Source: Leptobacterium flavescens
Lineage (GTDB): Bacteria; Bacteroidota; Bacteroidia; Flavobacteriales; Flavobacteriaceae
Assembly (NCBI RefSeq): GCF_010671605.1
Contig: NZ_JAABOO010000001.1
Location: forward strand, 930,001 to 994,000
Length of the DNA: 64,000 nt
Reading direction: 5' to 3'
The position numbers and the translations under genes are program-made. The notes under the pieces were generated by a model that saw only the letters and a program-made list of their open reading frames with translations, was not told where the DNA came from and made no database searches. Positions 35,185-45,322 of this stretch are shown in pieces (position 1 is the stretch's first letter; every line of letters begins with the position of its first letter).

Positions 35185-38100
35185 TTAATTCCCAAAATTA
35201 TAGCGTAATGTAAATCCTGATCTGATGGTCGTTTGAGGGAAGGCCGTAGATATGGCAAACTTGGAAAAAGTATGATCATAAAAGAACAAAGTTGTTAAAT
35301 TTTTGCTCAGTGCATAATCTGCCGTAAATTTCAATGTCCATATCTTCTGTCCTGCAGTTACCTGGTTGTTTTCGATATCCAGATTCCTGATTACGGTTAT
35401 ATTATCGAGTAATGAAAGATCGGCCTTAAGGTTAAGATCTCCCTTCAGGGTAGTTTTCTTTCCTCCGATATTGGTTCTGAAACGCAGATCCTTGATCCTG
35501 TACCCCAGCCCAAAGATATATTCCTTATTGGCTACTTCGGTAAGCAGGTTATTATCGAAACTCAGCGAAAGGGCCCTACCTCTTTTTACTTCGGCCTGAA
35601 CACTTACTGAATTCTTCATTTCAAAATCTACACGAACCAGCGGATTAAACTGCTCTACCAGGGTTACATTGGTAAAGAGGGTTTCATTGAGGAAATTCCC
35701 GGCCTGATCCAGCTGTGTATTTGCAGGAAGGTCTCTGTCGAACTCGAGGTTGGTCCTGAATGCATTTACACTGTAGCTCGCCTTATATCCATGACTTAAA
35801 GAGAAACGTCTGAATTTCTTCTTAAACCATTTCAATCTCATTAAGCCTGTATATTTTACCGCCCAGTTCGGGATCGGAATATCCCTGAAAGCTCCTAACT
35901 GTACCTTGTCCGGACTCTGCCCGCTATAGGCTGCAAGAAATGCCGGAAGCAATACTGCCTGGTTATTTCTACCATACCCCAGAGGAAATCCGTCATTATC
36001 CAGGTTTGCAGGATTGTTGATATCTATTCCGTCCTGAATGGCCAGCCTGTTGGCTATCTCCAGTCGGTTGGCTCTGAACTCGTCGAATGTTACCGATGAG
36101 ATCTCATCACTCTGTGCAAAAGATGTTCCTATTAATAATGTAGAAATCGAAAAGTCTCCAAAACGATTCCTGAGTAATTCTTCATATTCAAAGGTTCCGT
36201 TCCCAAGGTCATTCACTCTGAAATTCTCTGCAATCGAGTTTGAAAACTGCCTGTTGGCATTCAGGTCAATCGTCAGATCCGGGATCGGACTTACATTAGC
36301 CGTAATATTCAGGATATCGTTAGATCTCTCCAGATACTGCTCGTTAAATTCCGGGAAGGTGGTCAGGTACCCTCTTCGGGCCGCTTCAAAACGAACATCG
36401 GCCTGGCTACCGAAAACAAAACCTGCAGACGGGCGCAGGGTTCCGATAAATCCGATAGATTCCGTATAACCCGGAAGCACCTTTCCGTTATTTTCGGAAT
36501 AGCTGATATTGATACGTTTTACACTGGTAAGTACGTCTACTACCGTATTAAAGAGTTTAGATGTTTTCTTAAATGCTTTTTGCTGCCCCGGATCGGCACC
36601 CGTAGCGGTATTATTATTTCTGCCCAGAACAGAATTTGCTCTTCGTGCGTCTGCCGCAGTTCGCTTGGTTAAACCTATATATTTATAGAATTTATCCATG
36701 GTCAGGGACGCATTCAAGGTATGCGTATTTGCATTCTGTATCGTATTCAGGTTCTCTCCTGCAATTTCATTAAGTGCATCTCCTCCTCGTTGCCAGTCGA
36801 AATCTCCCGTATACCTGTAACTCGCATTTAAAAAGCTGAGGAAAGGTATTTTATTAAATGGCAATTCGTAATTCACTTCCAGCTGTTGCGTATGCCTGTT
36901 AGCTTCTCCGGTGTTGAAGAAGTCATCGTATATCCCGACATCCTGCCTGATAAAGGTCTCCCCGTTCTCATCCTCTCCGAAATAATTCCGTACGATATTG
37001 TAGTTGGAAGCGGTAAACCTGAAGTTCAGGGATTTGGTCAGGTTATAGTTGATAGCATACTGCCAGTCGAATAAGAAATTACGCTGCTGAAGGGTTGGAA
37101 GCCCCAGCTGATTCCCGGCATCTATTCCCGGCGTGAATACTTCACGGAAACGCTGTTCATTAAAACTACGGGTATAATTGGAATTCACAGAAATACTCGT
37201 AGGCAGTAAATTCAAGTTAAGATCCTTGATCCATTGCCAGTAACGCCCTCTAAAAAGGGAATCGCTTTTCTTGAACGGTGCGACCTCTGCCGGTTTAAAA
37301 TTATAGTTATAGGTAAAACCTGTTCTTACATTCTGATCTTTCAGTTCCTCGATCTCAAAATCGCGGTGATTTACCTCATTATGCGAATAATTAAAGGTAA
37401 AATTCTCAATATCGTATACGCGTTCCTTCTGTTCGGGAGCTCTGTTCTTTCTCAGGCCTATTAAGTTAATACTGGTACGCTTGGTATAATCTTCTGCCTG
37501 CCTTTTGGTAGCTTCTTTTTCCTGTTCATCGGTTACGGCATCTATCCTGTCGTCCAGCGTAATATCCTGGAAAACCGGATCGAATTCCGGAGTGATCAGT
37601 TCTTCGGAAATACTGTAATTAAGAGGGATCTGTACTCCCCATTTCGACGGAAGCAGTTGTCCAAGATTTATATTAGTATTCAGACCGTACTGGATAGCAT
37701 CTTCCCTGCTTCTTTCGTTAGGTGTCTGCTCCAGGGTCCCGAATCCTATGGTGCTTATCTGTCCGGTAGCCGAAACATTGGCAAAATCGGCAATATTGGC
37801 ATCCAGGGAAGCAGTAGCTGCCCAACCTCCTTTATTATCTAATTCTGACAAACGCAATTCGTTAAACCAAACTTCTCCGCAAACTTCATTAGTCGTAGCA
37901 TTTTTAACCCCAACCATAAGAGCCCTTATGTTTCCGAGAGCAGGATTACCCTTTATAGCAAGTCGTAATCTTCCGGTCTCTCTGGGCGCAAATTCATTTA
38001 CCACATTCAGGTCCTGATCGTAGAATGTCAGATCTGCAAGGGTTCCGTTGGCAATACCTATGGATTTCATTCTCGAAAGCAGTTCAAGAGAAAGGTCCAG

Positions 38101-41100
38101 GTTATTGATCTCCGGCCATATCTCAGTAGCTGTAGAAGATCCGGGTGGTGTAACCGTCAGCGGAATTTCCACCTGATAGAAGTTATCGTTAAAGTCGGTA
38201 CCCAGTCGTATGAAACCTACCAGTTCATTATCGGCTACAAAGTTTTCCTGGAAGGATTCGGCGTGCATAAACATCTGCAGTCGCTTGTACTGTCTGATAT
38301 CGATATTTACATTTTTGAACACCCCTCTGGAATCTTCCGGTTCCAGTTCACAAACCGCAAAGGAAAGCGATTGTTCATTCTGCCTGATAATCGTATTGTT
38401 GTTGTTCAGCTGCTCCCTGCGAACTCCCGGAGGCAGTACATATGGAATAGGCTGACGCTGCTCATTCTCCTGAATATTTACCGTGTTGATATCTACAAAA
38501 GTATCGTCGTCATTCGGATCATCTTCATCTGTCTGAAGTGTTCTTGTATAAAAACGATAGTCTCCTCTTACCAGGTCCAGCGTAGCAAAACGAAGTACTA
38601 CATCTTCCTGGAAACCAGTAAGGTACATACGCATAAAGCTGATAGATCTGATATCGGTAATTCCTCCGATCGCATTATCAAATTCACGGATCGGGATCTT
38701 AAACTGGATCCATCTTGCATTAACACTCCCGTTATTAGGTGTCGGTACCGTTATCTCCCTGATATCATTTACAAAGCGATCGGTGCGCTGAATATTAGGT
38801 CTGATCGGGAGTCTGTATTCAAAATAACTGTTTACCGTATTGGTAGTAAGGTCACGGTCAATATCTTCAACATCGGGTAAGGTAGTAGACCCACGGTCTG
38901 TATTGGAAACCGCAACCGGTGAGTTACCATCGGTGTTATTAAAATTAAAATACCTCTGAAGGATATCTCCCTGAGCATCCAGGTAGAACTGATAGTTATC
39001 CAATGCGGGATCTTCAGGACTTCCGTTATAGATCGCTGCTTCGGCTGCATCATCCAGACCGTCCAGTCCGATATCCTGTCTCGCCCTGTTCCCTTCATCT
39101 GCATCAAAGGCGTATACCAGAGATTGAGTAGATGGTACTCTACCCCATGGCACATCTATGGTTAAAGCTGTTCCCGTTGGGTTATCAGTGATCGGTAATC
39201 CGTTCTCGTATTGCTTACGTCCGTCTGTCAGGATATCTTCAGAAATATTTCCGAGGTTAAATACCAACTCTCCTCCTGGTCCGGTTACACCGTCCACATA
39301 AGGATCCAGTACCCAGAACTGTATAAATTCTACATTGGACTGCTCGAAATTCGTACTGGTTATAGATCTCATGATCCCTGCCCAGCGCTCGTCAGGCGCA
39401 AGTGCCTGGAAATTGTTATTTGTGTTATACGGACCTCTTTGCTCCGGGTAGTACGCAAGGTCTAAAGTATTCTGTACGGTGGTTTGTCCCTGAGGAATAT
39501 CTACCTGCGGAAAGATCTCATCAATAAATACCCGACGTGTCTGATTGGAAGACACATCATCATCCGAGATCCCCGAAGGACGCTGCGTAGTAAAGAATAT
39601 CGGGTCTATGGTATACCAGGCAAGTTTAGCCCTTTCGATACCTGTACTCAAACCTATTTCATTATTATCGATAAATTCCAAAGGCGGACTCGCCAGGAAC
39701 CAGGCCAGGGGCCCTCTTACATCGATAAGGGATTGTGCTCCTTCAAAATCATCCAAATAAGCCGTGGTTTCCCCGTCAAAATCGGCATTCTTGGGAGAAC
39801 CTGGTAAGAGATATGCAAATTCACCCCTAACCGACAGGTTGGAAGGCACATCCGTATCAATATTCGGAAGTTTGTTGGCAAGTCTCGTCAGGAAAGGAAC
39901 TTCCGTTGAGAAATTTCCGTTAAATCCAAAGATCGTATTGTTTACCGGCTCTACGCCAAAATTAGCTTTTTGGGTCAGCGGTCTTTCATTAAGATTCAAA
40001 ATAGTAGCACCCAATGCAAATTTATCGCTGATCTTGTGCTCTACGTTAATTCCCGTAAATCTTCTGGTCTGTTGCCCGAAAATTGCGTTATTCTCTACAG
40101 ATACTTCGATAGGCGTATTGGAATCCCGAAGCCCCGGATCGAGGATCTGCACGGTTCCCGCCTGATAGTTTACGGTATAGTCTATTCCTTCCTGAAGGAC
40201 TCTTCCTCCTGCAGTTACTTTAACCGAACCTCTGGGTACATTAAAAGCTCCGATAGGAATTCCTCCGGCGCCTTCCGACTTATATCTTCCTTTTAACTGA
40301 AATTTGTTCTGATCACTGTCTTCCAGAGCCGCTGCCTTGGTAAGGGTATACATATTCCTGAATACGTAGCGTTCCTGGTTAGGGTTAAAGGTAGTCGGGT
40401 TATCATAATCCCCACCCCCGAGCACATCGAAGAGGAATTCCCCGAAAGGCTCTACCTTGGTAAAGATAATATTCCCGAGTTGTGTATCGACAGTGATCCC
40501 CGGGATAAAATCGAAGAATCCGTCTCCCCCGTTCTGCGGATCGTTATATACGTTCAGTCTGTCAAAATTCAGGACATCTATCAGTATTCTTTCATCCAGA
40601 CCGGCCGGGAAAGTTGCCGGATCCACCGGTGTTAAATAGTTTAAAGGCGAAGGGTCTGTATAAAGGATATTCAATCTGAAATCTTCAGAACTCAACTGAA
40701 ATGCCCCTGTAGAATAAATATTTTTCATCATCAGATCCCAGATCGGGTCTGAAACATTGGTTATATTACTTTTCAGAAGTTTGGTTACCAGCGTATTATT
40801 GATAATAAAGCCAGGGTTATTCGGATCTACCTCGGTAGCTCCCACCCCATCATTGGCAAATTCACCAACCTGGAAAACCTCTCCAGCAAAAGTATACTGG
40901 AAAGAAACCGCCAGAACCTCATCGTTGCTCAGTCGCTGACGAAGGGAAATATATCCCAGCTGGGTATTAAGATCGAAATCTCTTCCCTGCTCCAGCTTTC
41001 TTGCATTTTCGAGGATGGCATAATCAAAACCCTGATTTACTACCGGGCTTAAACTTCCAAAACCGGCCTGTACACTTGCAATTTCCCTAATGGCAGGCGT

Positions 41101-42306
41101 CAGCACGGAAGTACCTCCTATTGCAAAGGGATCGTAATCGTTAGCATCGTTTCTCGGCAGTTGGCTTCCGCCGTTAAAAAAACCTGCAGGAGCATTTCCT
41201 GTTTGCTGTATCCTGGTCTTATCGGGATCTGCTTCTCCTAAATCCTGGATAGCAACTATATTACGCACGTTTTCGGTCTGCTGCCCTCTGTTGGTCACCC
41301 AAACCTCAATACGGGTTATCTGCACCTGGCTTCTTATATATGGATAGCTTTCCAGTGCCTGATCGTACTGATCTCTAAAGAATTGAGAAAGGAAAAAGTG
41401 ACGGTCTTCGTCATAATCCAATGCCAGTAATTCAAAATCTGTTAATGTTCCTCCACCCTGGGCTACAATGGTCCTGCTCTGAGAACGTTGTTCCGAGAAA
41501 ACCCCGGTAACAGTGGTCCTACCGAACTGCAATTGTGTTTTTACCCCAAAAAGACTCTGAGCTCCTGTAATAAGGGAGCTGTTAAGAGGTAAACTCACAT
41601 TACCGATCTCTATTTTCTGAAGGATATCATCTTCGGTAGGTGTATATTCTAATTTAATAAGGTTCTGAAAATCAAAAGTGGCTTCCGTATCATAATTCGC
41701 CGTGATAGAAAGCCTTGTTCCGATCTTACCCAGGAGACTCAGACTGATCCGCTGATCGAAATCGAAAGTAAGATTGGTCCTGTTCCTCGGCGACAGTGCC
41801 GGATTGTCATTTTTCTGAAGCCGAACTCCCAGATCCATCGCTACCGATCCCTGCGGGATCACTTCAATGGTATTCCCACCGAAAATGGTCTCAAAAAAGC
41901 TGGAGTTTACATAAAAATTCGGCAATAAGTTTTTCTGCGCTTCTTCACTACCCTCTTTTTTACCGGAGATCGCATCCAGTTTTTCCTTAAAATACAATCT
42001 CATATGCTCCTTATGGACCAATTCTCTGTATTGTTTAGGAGTAAGGATAAGCGGGTGTTTAATATTAAACTCACCAACGGTTTCCGTATAGAAATACAGA
42101 TCCAAAACAGGGTCATAAGTATATTTTGAAATGATGCTATTCGGGTTCTTAAGCAGGATCTTACCTAAAGAAATACCCGTTTGTACACTATCCTGTGATT
42201 GAGAGTTGTTTCCCTCCTGCGCCTGAGTCAGGGAAAAGGATAGAAATGCTGCAACAAAGAAAAATACTCTAACTAAGTATGTTAAATTTGGTGTGTTTTT
42301 TTTCAA
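35185..42306 (-). CDS. sprA: SprA, type IX secretion translocon and gliding motility protein
   Basis: 2373 residues, the size expected for SprA, the giant outer-membrane beta-barrel that forms the T9SS translocation pore and is needed for gliding. The signal peptide runs from the start to AQEG, with hydrophobic core VRVFFFVAAFLSFSL. Family landmarks include the early region around LRLQKNDNPALSPRNR, several SprA repeats and a C-terminal barrel ending RSGFTLRYNFGN. The start codon is TTG at 42306, five bases after the ruvA stop; no ATG is available upstream before an in-frame stop at 42322-42324. It is co-transcribed with ruvA. Confidence 0.95.
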   Translation of the reverse strand: MKKNTPNLTYLVRVFFFVAAFLSFSLTQAQEGNNSQSQDSVQTGISLGKILLKNPNSIISKYTYDPVLDLYFYTETVGEFNIKHPLILTPKQYRELVHKEHMRLYFKEKLDAISGKKEGSEEAQKNLLPNFYVNSSFFETIFGGNTIEVIPQGSVAMDLGVRLQKNDNPALSPRNRTNLTFDFDQRISLSLLGKIGTRLSITANYDTEATFDFQNLIKLEYTPTEDDILQKIEIGNVSLPLNSSLITGAQSLFGVKTQLQFGRTTVTGVFSEQRSQSRTIVAQGGGTLTDFELLALDYDEDRHFFLSQFFRDQYDQALESYPYIRSQVQITRIEVWVTNRGQQTENVRNIVAIQDLGEADPDKTRIQQTGNAPAGFFNGGSQLPRNDANDYDPFAIGGTSVLTPAIREIASVQAGFGSLSPVVNQGFDYAILENARKLEQGRDFDLNTQLGYISLRQRLSNDEVLAVSFQYTFAGEVFQVGEFANDGVGATEVDPNNPGFIINNTLVTKLLKSNITNVSDPIWDLMMKNIYSTGAFQLSSEDFRLNILYTDPSPLNYLTPVDPATFPAGLDERILIDVLNFDRLNVYNDPQNGGDGFFDFIPGITVDTQLGNIIFTKVEPFGEFLFDVLGGGDYDNPTTFNPNQERYVFRNMYTLTKAAALEDSDQNKFQLKGRYKSEGAGGIPIGAFNVPRGSVKVTAGGRVLQEGIDYTVNYQAGTVQILDPGLRDSNTPIEVSVENNAIFGQQTRRFTGINVEHKISDKFALGATILNLNERPLTQKANFGVEPVNNTIFGFNGNFSTEVPFLTRLANKLPNIDTDVPSNLSVRGEFAYLLPGSPKNADFDGETTAYLDDFEGAQSLIDVRGPLAWFLASPPLEFIDNNEIGLSTGIERAKLAWYTIDPIFFTTQRPSGISDDDVSSNQTRRVFIDEIFPQVDIPQGQTTVQNTLDLAYYPEQRGPYNTNNNFQALAPDERWAGIMRSITSTNFEQSNVEFIQFWVLDPYVDGVTGPGGELVFNLGNISEDILTDGRKQYENGLPITDNPTGTALTIDVPWGRVPSTQSLVYAFDADEGNRARQDIGLDGLDDAAEAAIYNGSPEDPALDNYQFYLDAQGDILQRYFNFNNTDGNSPVAVSNTDRGSTTLPDVEDIDRDLTTNTVNSYFEYRLPIRPNIQRTDRFVNDIREITVPTPNNGSVNARWIQFKIPIREFDNAIGGITDIRSISFMRMYLTGFQEDVVLRFATLDLVRGDYRFYTRTLQTDEDDPNDDDTFVDINTVNIQENEQRQPIPYVLPPGVRREQLNNNNTIIRQNEQSLSFAVCELEPEDSRGVFKNVNIDIRQYKRLQMFMHAESFQENFVADNELVGFIRLGTDFNDNFYQVEIPLTVTPPGSSTATEIWPEINNLDLSLELLSRMKSIGIANGTLADLTFYDQDLNVVNEFAPRETGRLRLAIKGNPALGNIRALMVGVKNATTNEVCGEVWFNELRLSELDNKGGWAATASLDANIADFANVSATGQISTIGFGTLEQTPNERSREDAIQYGLNTNINLGQLLPSKWGVQIPLNYSISEELITPEFDPVFQDITLDDRIDAVTDEQEKEATKRQAEDYTKRTSINLIGLRKNRAPEQKERVYDIENFTFNYSHNEVNHRDFEIEELKDQNVRTGFTYNYNFKPAEVAPFKKSDSLFRGRYWQWIKDLNLNLLPTSISVNSNYTRSFNEQRFREVFTPGIDAGNQLGLPTLQQRNFLFDWQYAINYNLTKSLNFRFTASNYNIVRNYFGEDENGETFIRQDVGIYDDFFNTGEANRHTQQLEVNYELPFNKIPFLSFLNASYRYTGDFDWQRGGDALNEIAGENLNTIQNANTHTLNASLTMDKFYKYIGLTKRTAADARRANSVLGRNNNTATGADPGQQKAFKKTSKLFNTVVDVLTSVKRINISYSENNGKVLPGYTESIGFIGTLRPSAGFVFGSQADVRFEAARRGYLTTFPEFNEQYLERSNDILNITANVSPIPDLTIDLNANRQFSNSIAENFRVNDLGNGTFEYEELLRNRFGDFSISTLLIGTSFAQSDEISSVTFDEFRANRLEIANRLAIQDGIDINNPANLDNDGFPLGYGRNNQAVLLPAFLAAYSGQSPDKVQLGAFRDIPIPNWAVKYTGLMRLKWFKKKFRRFSLSHGYKASYSVNAFRTNLEFDRDLPANTQLDQAGNFLNETLFTNVTLVEQFNPLVRVDFEMKNSVSVQAEVKRGRALSLSFDNNLLTEVANKEYIFGLGYRIKDLRFRTNIGGKKTTLKGDLNLKADLSLLDNITVIRNLDIENNQVTAGQKIWTLKFTADYALSKNLTTLFFYDHTFSKFAISTAFPQTTIRSGFTLRYNFGN

Positions 42307-42311
42307 ACTAT

Positions 42312-42893
42312 TTATAAATTTTTAAGCGCGTGTTTAATAATTTCCTCAACACTTAAATCGGGGCCATTTTTAAGGATCCTGTCAATCACCTTTTCGGACT
42401 GCTTTTTAGTGAAGCCAAGAACCTCTAATGCTGATAACGCTTCTTCCTTATTTGTATTGCCCTCAGCGGAAGAAACTTCATCAATGTCATAAATTTTAAG
42501 AATTTTATCTTTCAGATCGATAATTACCCGTTGCGCGGTCTTTGCCCCTATACCTTTTATAGATTGAATAGCGGCCACATCATTTGCAGCAATAGCATCT
42601 CTTACCTGGAGCGGACTCATAGATGACAACATGGTTCTGGCAGTACTAGCACCTATCCCGGAAACGGATATCAACAGGCGAAAGATCTCACGCTCCGATT
42701 TCTCGAAGAAACCGAATAGAGTATGCGCATCTTCCCGCACCTGTAAATGTGTGTACAGCCTTATATTTTCATCATTTGATAGTTTCGAAAAAGTATGAAG
42801 TGAAATATTGATAAAATAACCAACTCCGTTAGATTCTATGACTACATCCGTTGGATTTTTTTCTACAAGTCTTCCCCGTATGTGTGTAATCAT
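42312..42893 (-). CDS. ruvA: Holliday junction branch migration protein RuvA
   Basis: 193 residues. N-terminal OB domain (MITHIRGRLVEKNPTDVVIESNGVGYFI), helix-hairpin-helix motifs (VSGIGASTARTML; IKGIGAKTAQRVIIDLK) and the C-terminal domain III (EALSALEVLGFTKKQSEKVI) that contacts RuvB. RuvA binds the four-way junction as a tetramer and RuvB (54726-53704 here) drives branch migration. It is first in the ruvA-sprA unit. Confidence 0.97.
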   Translation of the reverse strand: MITHIRGRLVEKNPTDVVIESNGVGYFINISLHTFSKLSNDENIRLYTHLQVREDAHTLFGFFEKSEREIFRLLISVSGIGASTARTMLSSMSPLQVRDAIAANDVAAIQSIKGIGAKTAQRVIIDLKDKILKIYDIDEVSSAEGNTNKEEALSALEVLGFTKKQSEKVIDRILKNGPDLSVEEIIKHALKNL

Positions 42894-42907
42894 TTCTTAA
42901 TATAATG

Positions 42908-42952
42908 TTAATGCTTCAAATGTAACAAAATTATTTACAAATGAAGCATTAA
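42908..42952. promoter_or_regulatory. Long imperfect dyad overlapping the ruvA-sprA -7 promoter box
   Basis: Bases 908-918 pair with 942-952 (11 bp), then two mismatches, then 921-925 with 935-939 (5 bp), with a 9-base loop: left arm TTAATGCTTCA..TGTAA. The minus-strand left arm contains TACATTTG (42917-42924), an exact TAnnTTTG box 24 bases from the ruvA ATG. No T-tract follows, so a terminator is less likely than an operator or structured leader. Confidence 0.55.
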
Positions 42953-42975
42953 TATACGGCGTTAACGTTTAGCTT

Positions 42976-45264
42976 TTAAAGCTGTGATTTCTGGCGCTTT
43001 TCACGCTCCTGTGCATCGAGGACAGCTACGGCCGCCATATTGACGATCTCCTCTACATTAGCACCCAACTGAAGGATGTGAACTGCCTTGTTCATTCCCA
43101 GCATAATGGGCCCGATAGAATCTGTCTTGCTCAGCTCTTTCATCAGTTTATAAGTGATATTGGAAGAATCCAGGTTGGGGAAGATCAGGGTATTAACCTG
43201 CTTTCCTGCCAGTTTGGAAAAAGGAAATTTACTCTGAAGCATTTCCTTATTCAGTGCAAAATCCGATTGCAATTCACCATCTACATTAATATCCGGGTAA
43301 TATCTGTGTAAATATTCCACCGCCTCTTTTACTTTGGAAGCTTCCTGTCTTTCGGAAGAACCGAAATTCGCATAAGACAACATTGCAATCACCGGGTTAA
43401 ATCCGAAAGTCCTGGTAACTGCTGCCGTCATCTGTGCAATTTTAGCCAGTTCCTTGGCCGAAGGGTTAATGTTGATGGAAGTATCTGCCAGGAACATAGG
43501 TCCTCTCTCCGTCATCATCAGGTTCATGGTGGCTATCTTGCTCACTCCCGGGGCTTTCCCGACAAGTTCGAGCATAGGTTTTACCACGGTCGGGTAACTC
43601 CTGGAATATCCTGAGATCAGGGCATCCGCATCACCTTCATTAACCATCATGGCAGCAAAATAATTCCGCTCTCTTATTTTTTTCTGGGCATCATAGAGGG
43701 TAACTCCTTTTCGTTTTCTGGATTCCCAGTATTTTCTTGCGTAGTGATTCTTCTTATCCTCATGCTCGTCTGTTTTCGGATCGATAATAGGGACATCGGC
43801 ATCAAATTCTATCTCCTCCTTTAGTTCCCGGATCACATCTTCCCGTCCGAGAAGTATTGGAAACCCTATTCCTTCATCGTACACGATCTGTGCAGCCTTC
43901 AGGACATCCAGATGATCTGCTTCTGCAAAAACAATGCGTTTAGGGTTGGATTTGGCCCTGTTGTGAAGCAGTCTTACAATTTTATTGTCATTTCCGAGTC
44001 TCTGAAGCAATTCTTCTTCATACTGTTCCCAGTCATTGATCGGCTCTGTAGCCACTCCCGATTCTATAGCCGCTTTGGCTACAGCCGGCGGGACTTTAGC
44101 AATAAGTCTCGGATCGAAAGGTTTCGGAATAATATAATCTTTACTGAAGGCCAGCCTTGTTTCTCCATAGGCTATATTTACCTGCTCCGGAACGGCTTCC
44201 TTAGCTAGTTCTGCCAGTGCCTTTACCGCGGCCATCTTCATTTCTTCATTGATCTTGGTAGCTCTTACATCCAGCGCTCCCCTGAAAATAAAAGGGAAAC
44301 CAAGTACATTGTTCACCTGGTTAGGATGATCTGATCTTCCTGTTGCCATGATGATATCATCTCTGGTAGCAACCGCAAGGTCATAGGCAATTTCCGGATC
44401 GGGATTGGCCATGGCAAAAACGATCGGGTCCTTAGCCATAGATTTCAGCATATCGGGGGTAACGATATCTGCAATGGAAAGACCGATAAAAACATCGGCA
44501 CCTTTCATCGCTTCCTCCAGGGTATCGATCTTCCTGTCGGTAGCGAATTCCATTTTTTCAGCAGTAAGGTTCTCCCTGTCTTTCCGGATCACTCCCTTAC
44601 TGTCCAGCATCATAATATTGGCGCCCTTGGCACCGAAAGCTTTGTATAATCTGGTACATGAAACAGCGGCAGCACCTGCCCCGCTGATCACAATTTTTAC
44701 TTTTTCTATTTTCTTACCTGCAAGTTCCAGCGCATTTAGAAGTGCCGCAGCAGAGATAATAGCAGTTCCGTGCTGATCGTCATGCATTACAGGAATATCG
44801 AGTTCTTCCTTTAACCTGCGTTCTATCTCAAAGGCTTCGGGAGCCTTAATATCTTCCAGGTTGATCCCCCCAAAAGTAGGGGCTATAGTCTTTACCGTTT
44901 CTATGAACTTGTCCACATCTTTAGTATCCAGTTCAATATCCATTCCGTCTATATCGGCAAAGATCTTAAACAGCAGACTCTTTCCTTCCATAACCGGTTT
45001 GGAGGCCTCCGGGCCTATATCTCCCAGGCCAAGGACTGCGGTTCCATTGGTAATAACAGCAACCAGGTTTCCCTTGGTTGTATATTTATAGACATTGCTT
45101 TTATCTTTTTCGATCTCTAAACAGGGTTCGGCTACTCCAGGAGAGTAAGCCAATGCAAGGTCGCGTTGAGTAGAATAACGCTTGGTAGGGACTATTTTTA
45201 TTTTACCGGGGGTGGGTTTTGCATGGTATACCAGCGCTTCGCGTCTTCTGCTCTGTTTACTCAT
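42976..45264 (-). CDS. maeB: NADP-dependent malic enzyme with phosphate acetyltransferase-like domain
   Basis: 762 residues, the long MaeB form. The malic enzyme half spans about 1-425 (YSPGVAEPCLEI, TNGTAVLGLGDIGPEASKPVMEGK, the NAD(P)-binding IVISGAGAAAVSC and FAMANPDPEI). The C-terminal half (about 430-762) resembles phosphotransacetylase (FAEADHLDVLKAA, SGYSRSYPTVVKPML) and is regulatory rather than catalytic in studied MaeB proteins. It makes pyruvate, CO2 and NADPH from malate in the cytoplasm. Monocistronic, upstream of ruvA. Confidence 0.95.
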   Translation of the reverse strand: MSKQSRRREALVYHAKPTPGKIKIVPTKRYSTQRDLALAYSPGVAEPCLEIEKDKSNVYKYTTKGNLVAVITNGTAVLGLGDIGPEASKPVMEGKSLLFKIFADIDGMDIELDTKDVDKFIETVKTIAPTFGGINLEDIKAPEAFEIERRLKEELDIPVMHDDQHGTAIISAAALLNALELAGKKIEKVKIVISGAGAAAVSCTRLYKAFGAKGANIMMLDSKGVIRKDRENLTAEKMEFATDRKIDTLEEAMKGADVFIGLSIADIVTPDMLKSMAKDPIVFAMANPDPEIAYDLAVATRDDIIMATGRSDHPNQVNNVLGFPFIFRGALDVRATKINEEMKMAAVKALAELAKEAVPEQVNIAYGETRLAFSKDYIIPKPFDPRLIAKVPPAVAKAAIESGVATEPINDWEQYEEELLQRLGNDNKIVRLLHNRAKSNPKRIVFAEADHLDVLKAAQIVYDEGIGFPILLGREDVIRELKEEIEFDADVPIIDPKTDEHEDKKNHYARKYWESRKRKGVTLYDAQKKIRERNYFAAMMVNEGDADALISGYSRSYPTVVKPMLELVGKAPGVSKIATMNLMMTERGPMFLADTSININPSAKELAKIAQMTAAVTRTFGFNPVIAMLSYANFGSSERQEASKVKEAVEYLHRYYPDINVDGELQSDFALNKEMLQSKFPFSKLAGKQVNTLIFPNLDSSNITYKLMKELSKTDSIGPIMLGMNKAVHILQLGANVEEIVNMAAVAVLDAQEREKRQKSQL

Positions 45265-45290
45265 ATCTTTTTCATTTTAAAATGAACTTA

Positions 45291-45298
45291 CAAAGGTA
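45291..45298 (-). promoter_or_regulatory. Candidate -7 box for maeB
   Basis: Minus-strand TACCTTTG matches TAnnTTTG exactly, 26 bases upstream of the maeB ATG (45264). No clear TTG at the -33 position. Confidence 0.45.
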
Positions 45299-45322
45299 AA
45301 AGTATTCTTTAATTATCGTGAT

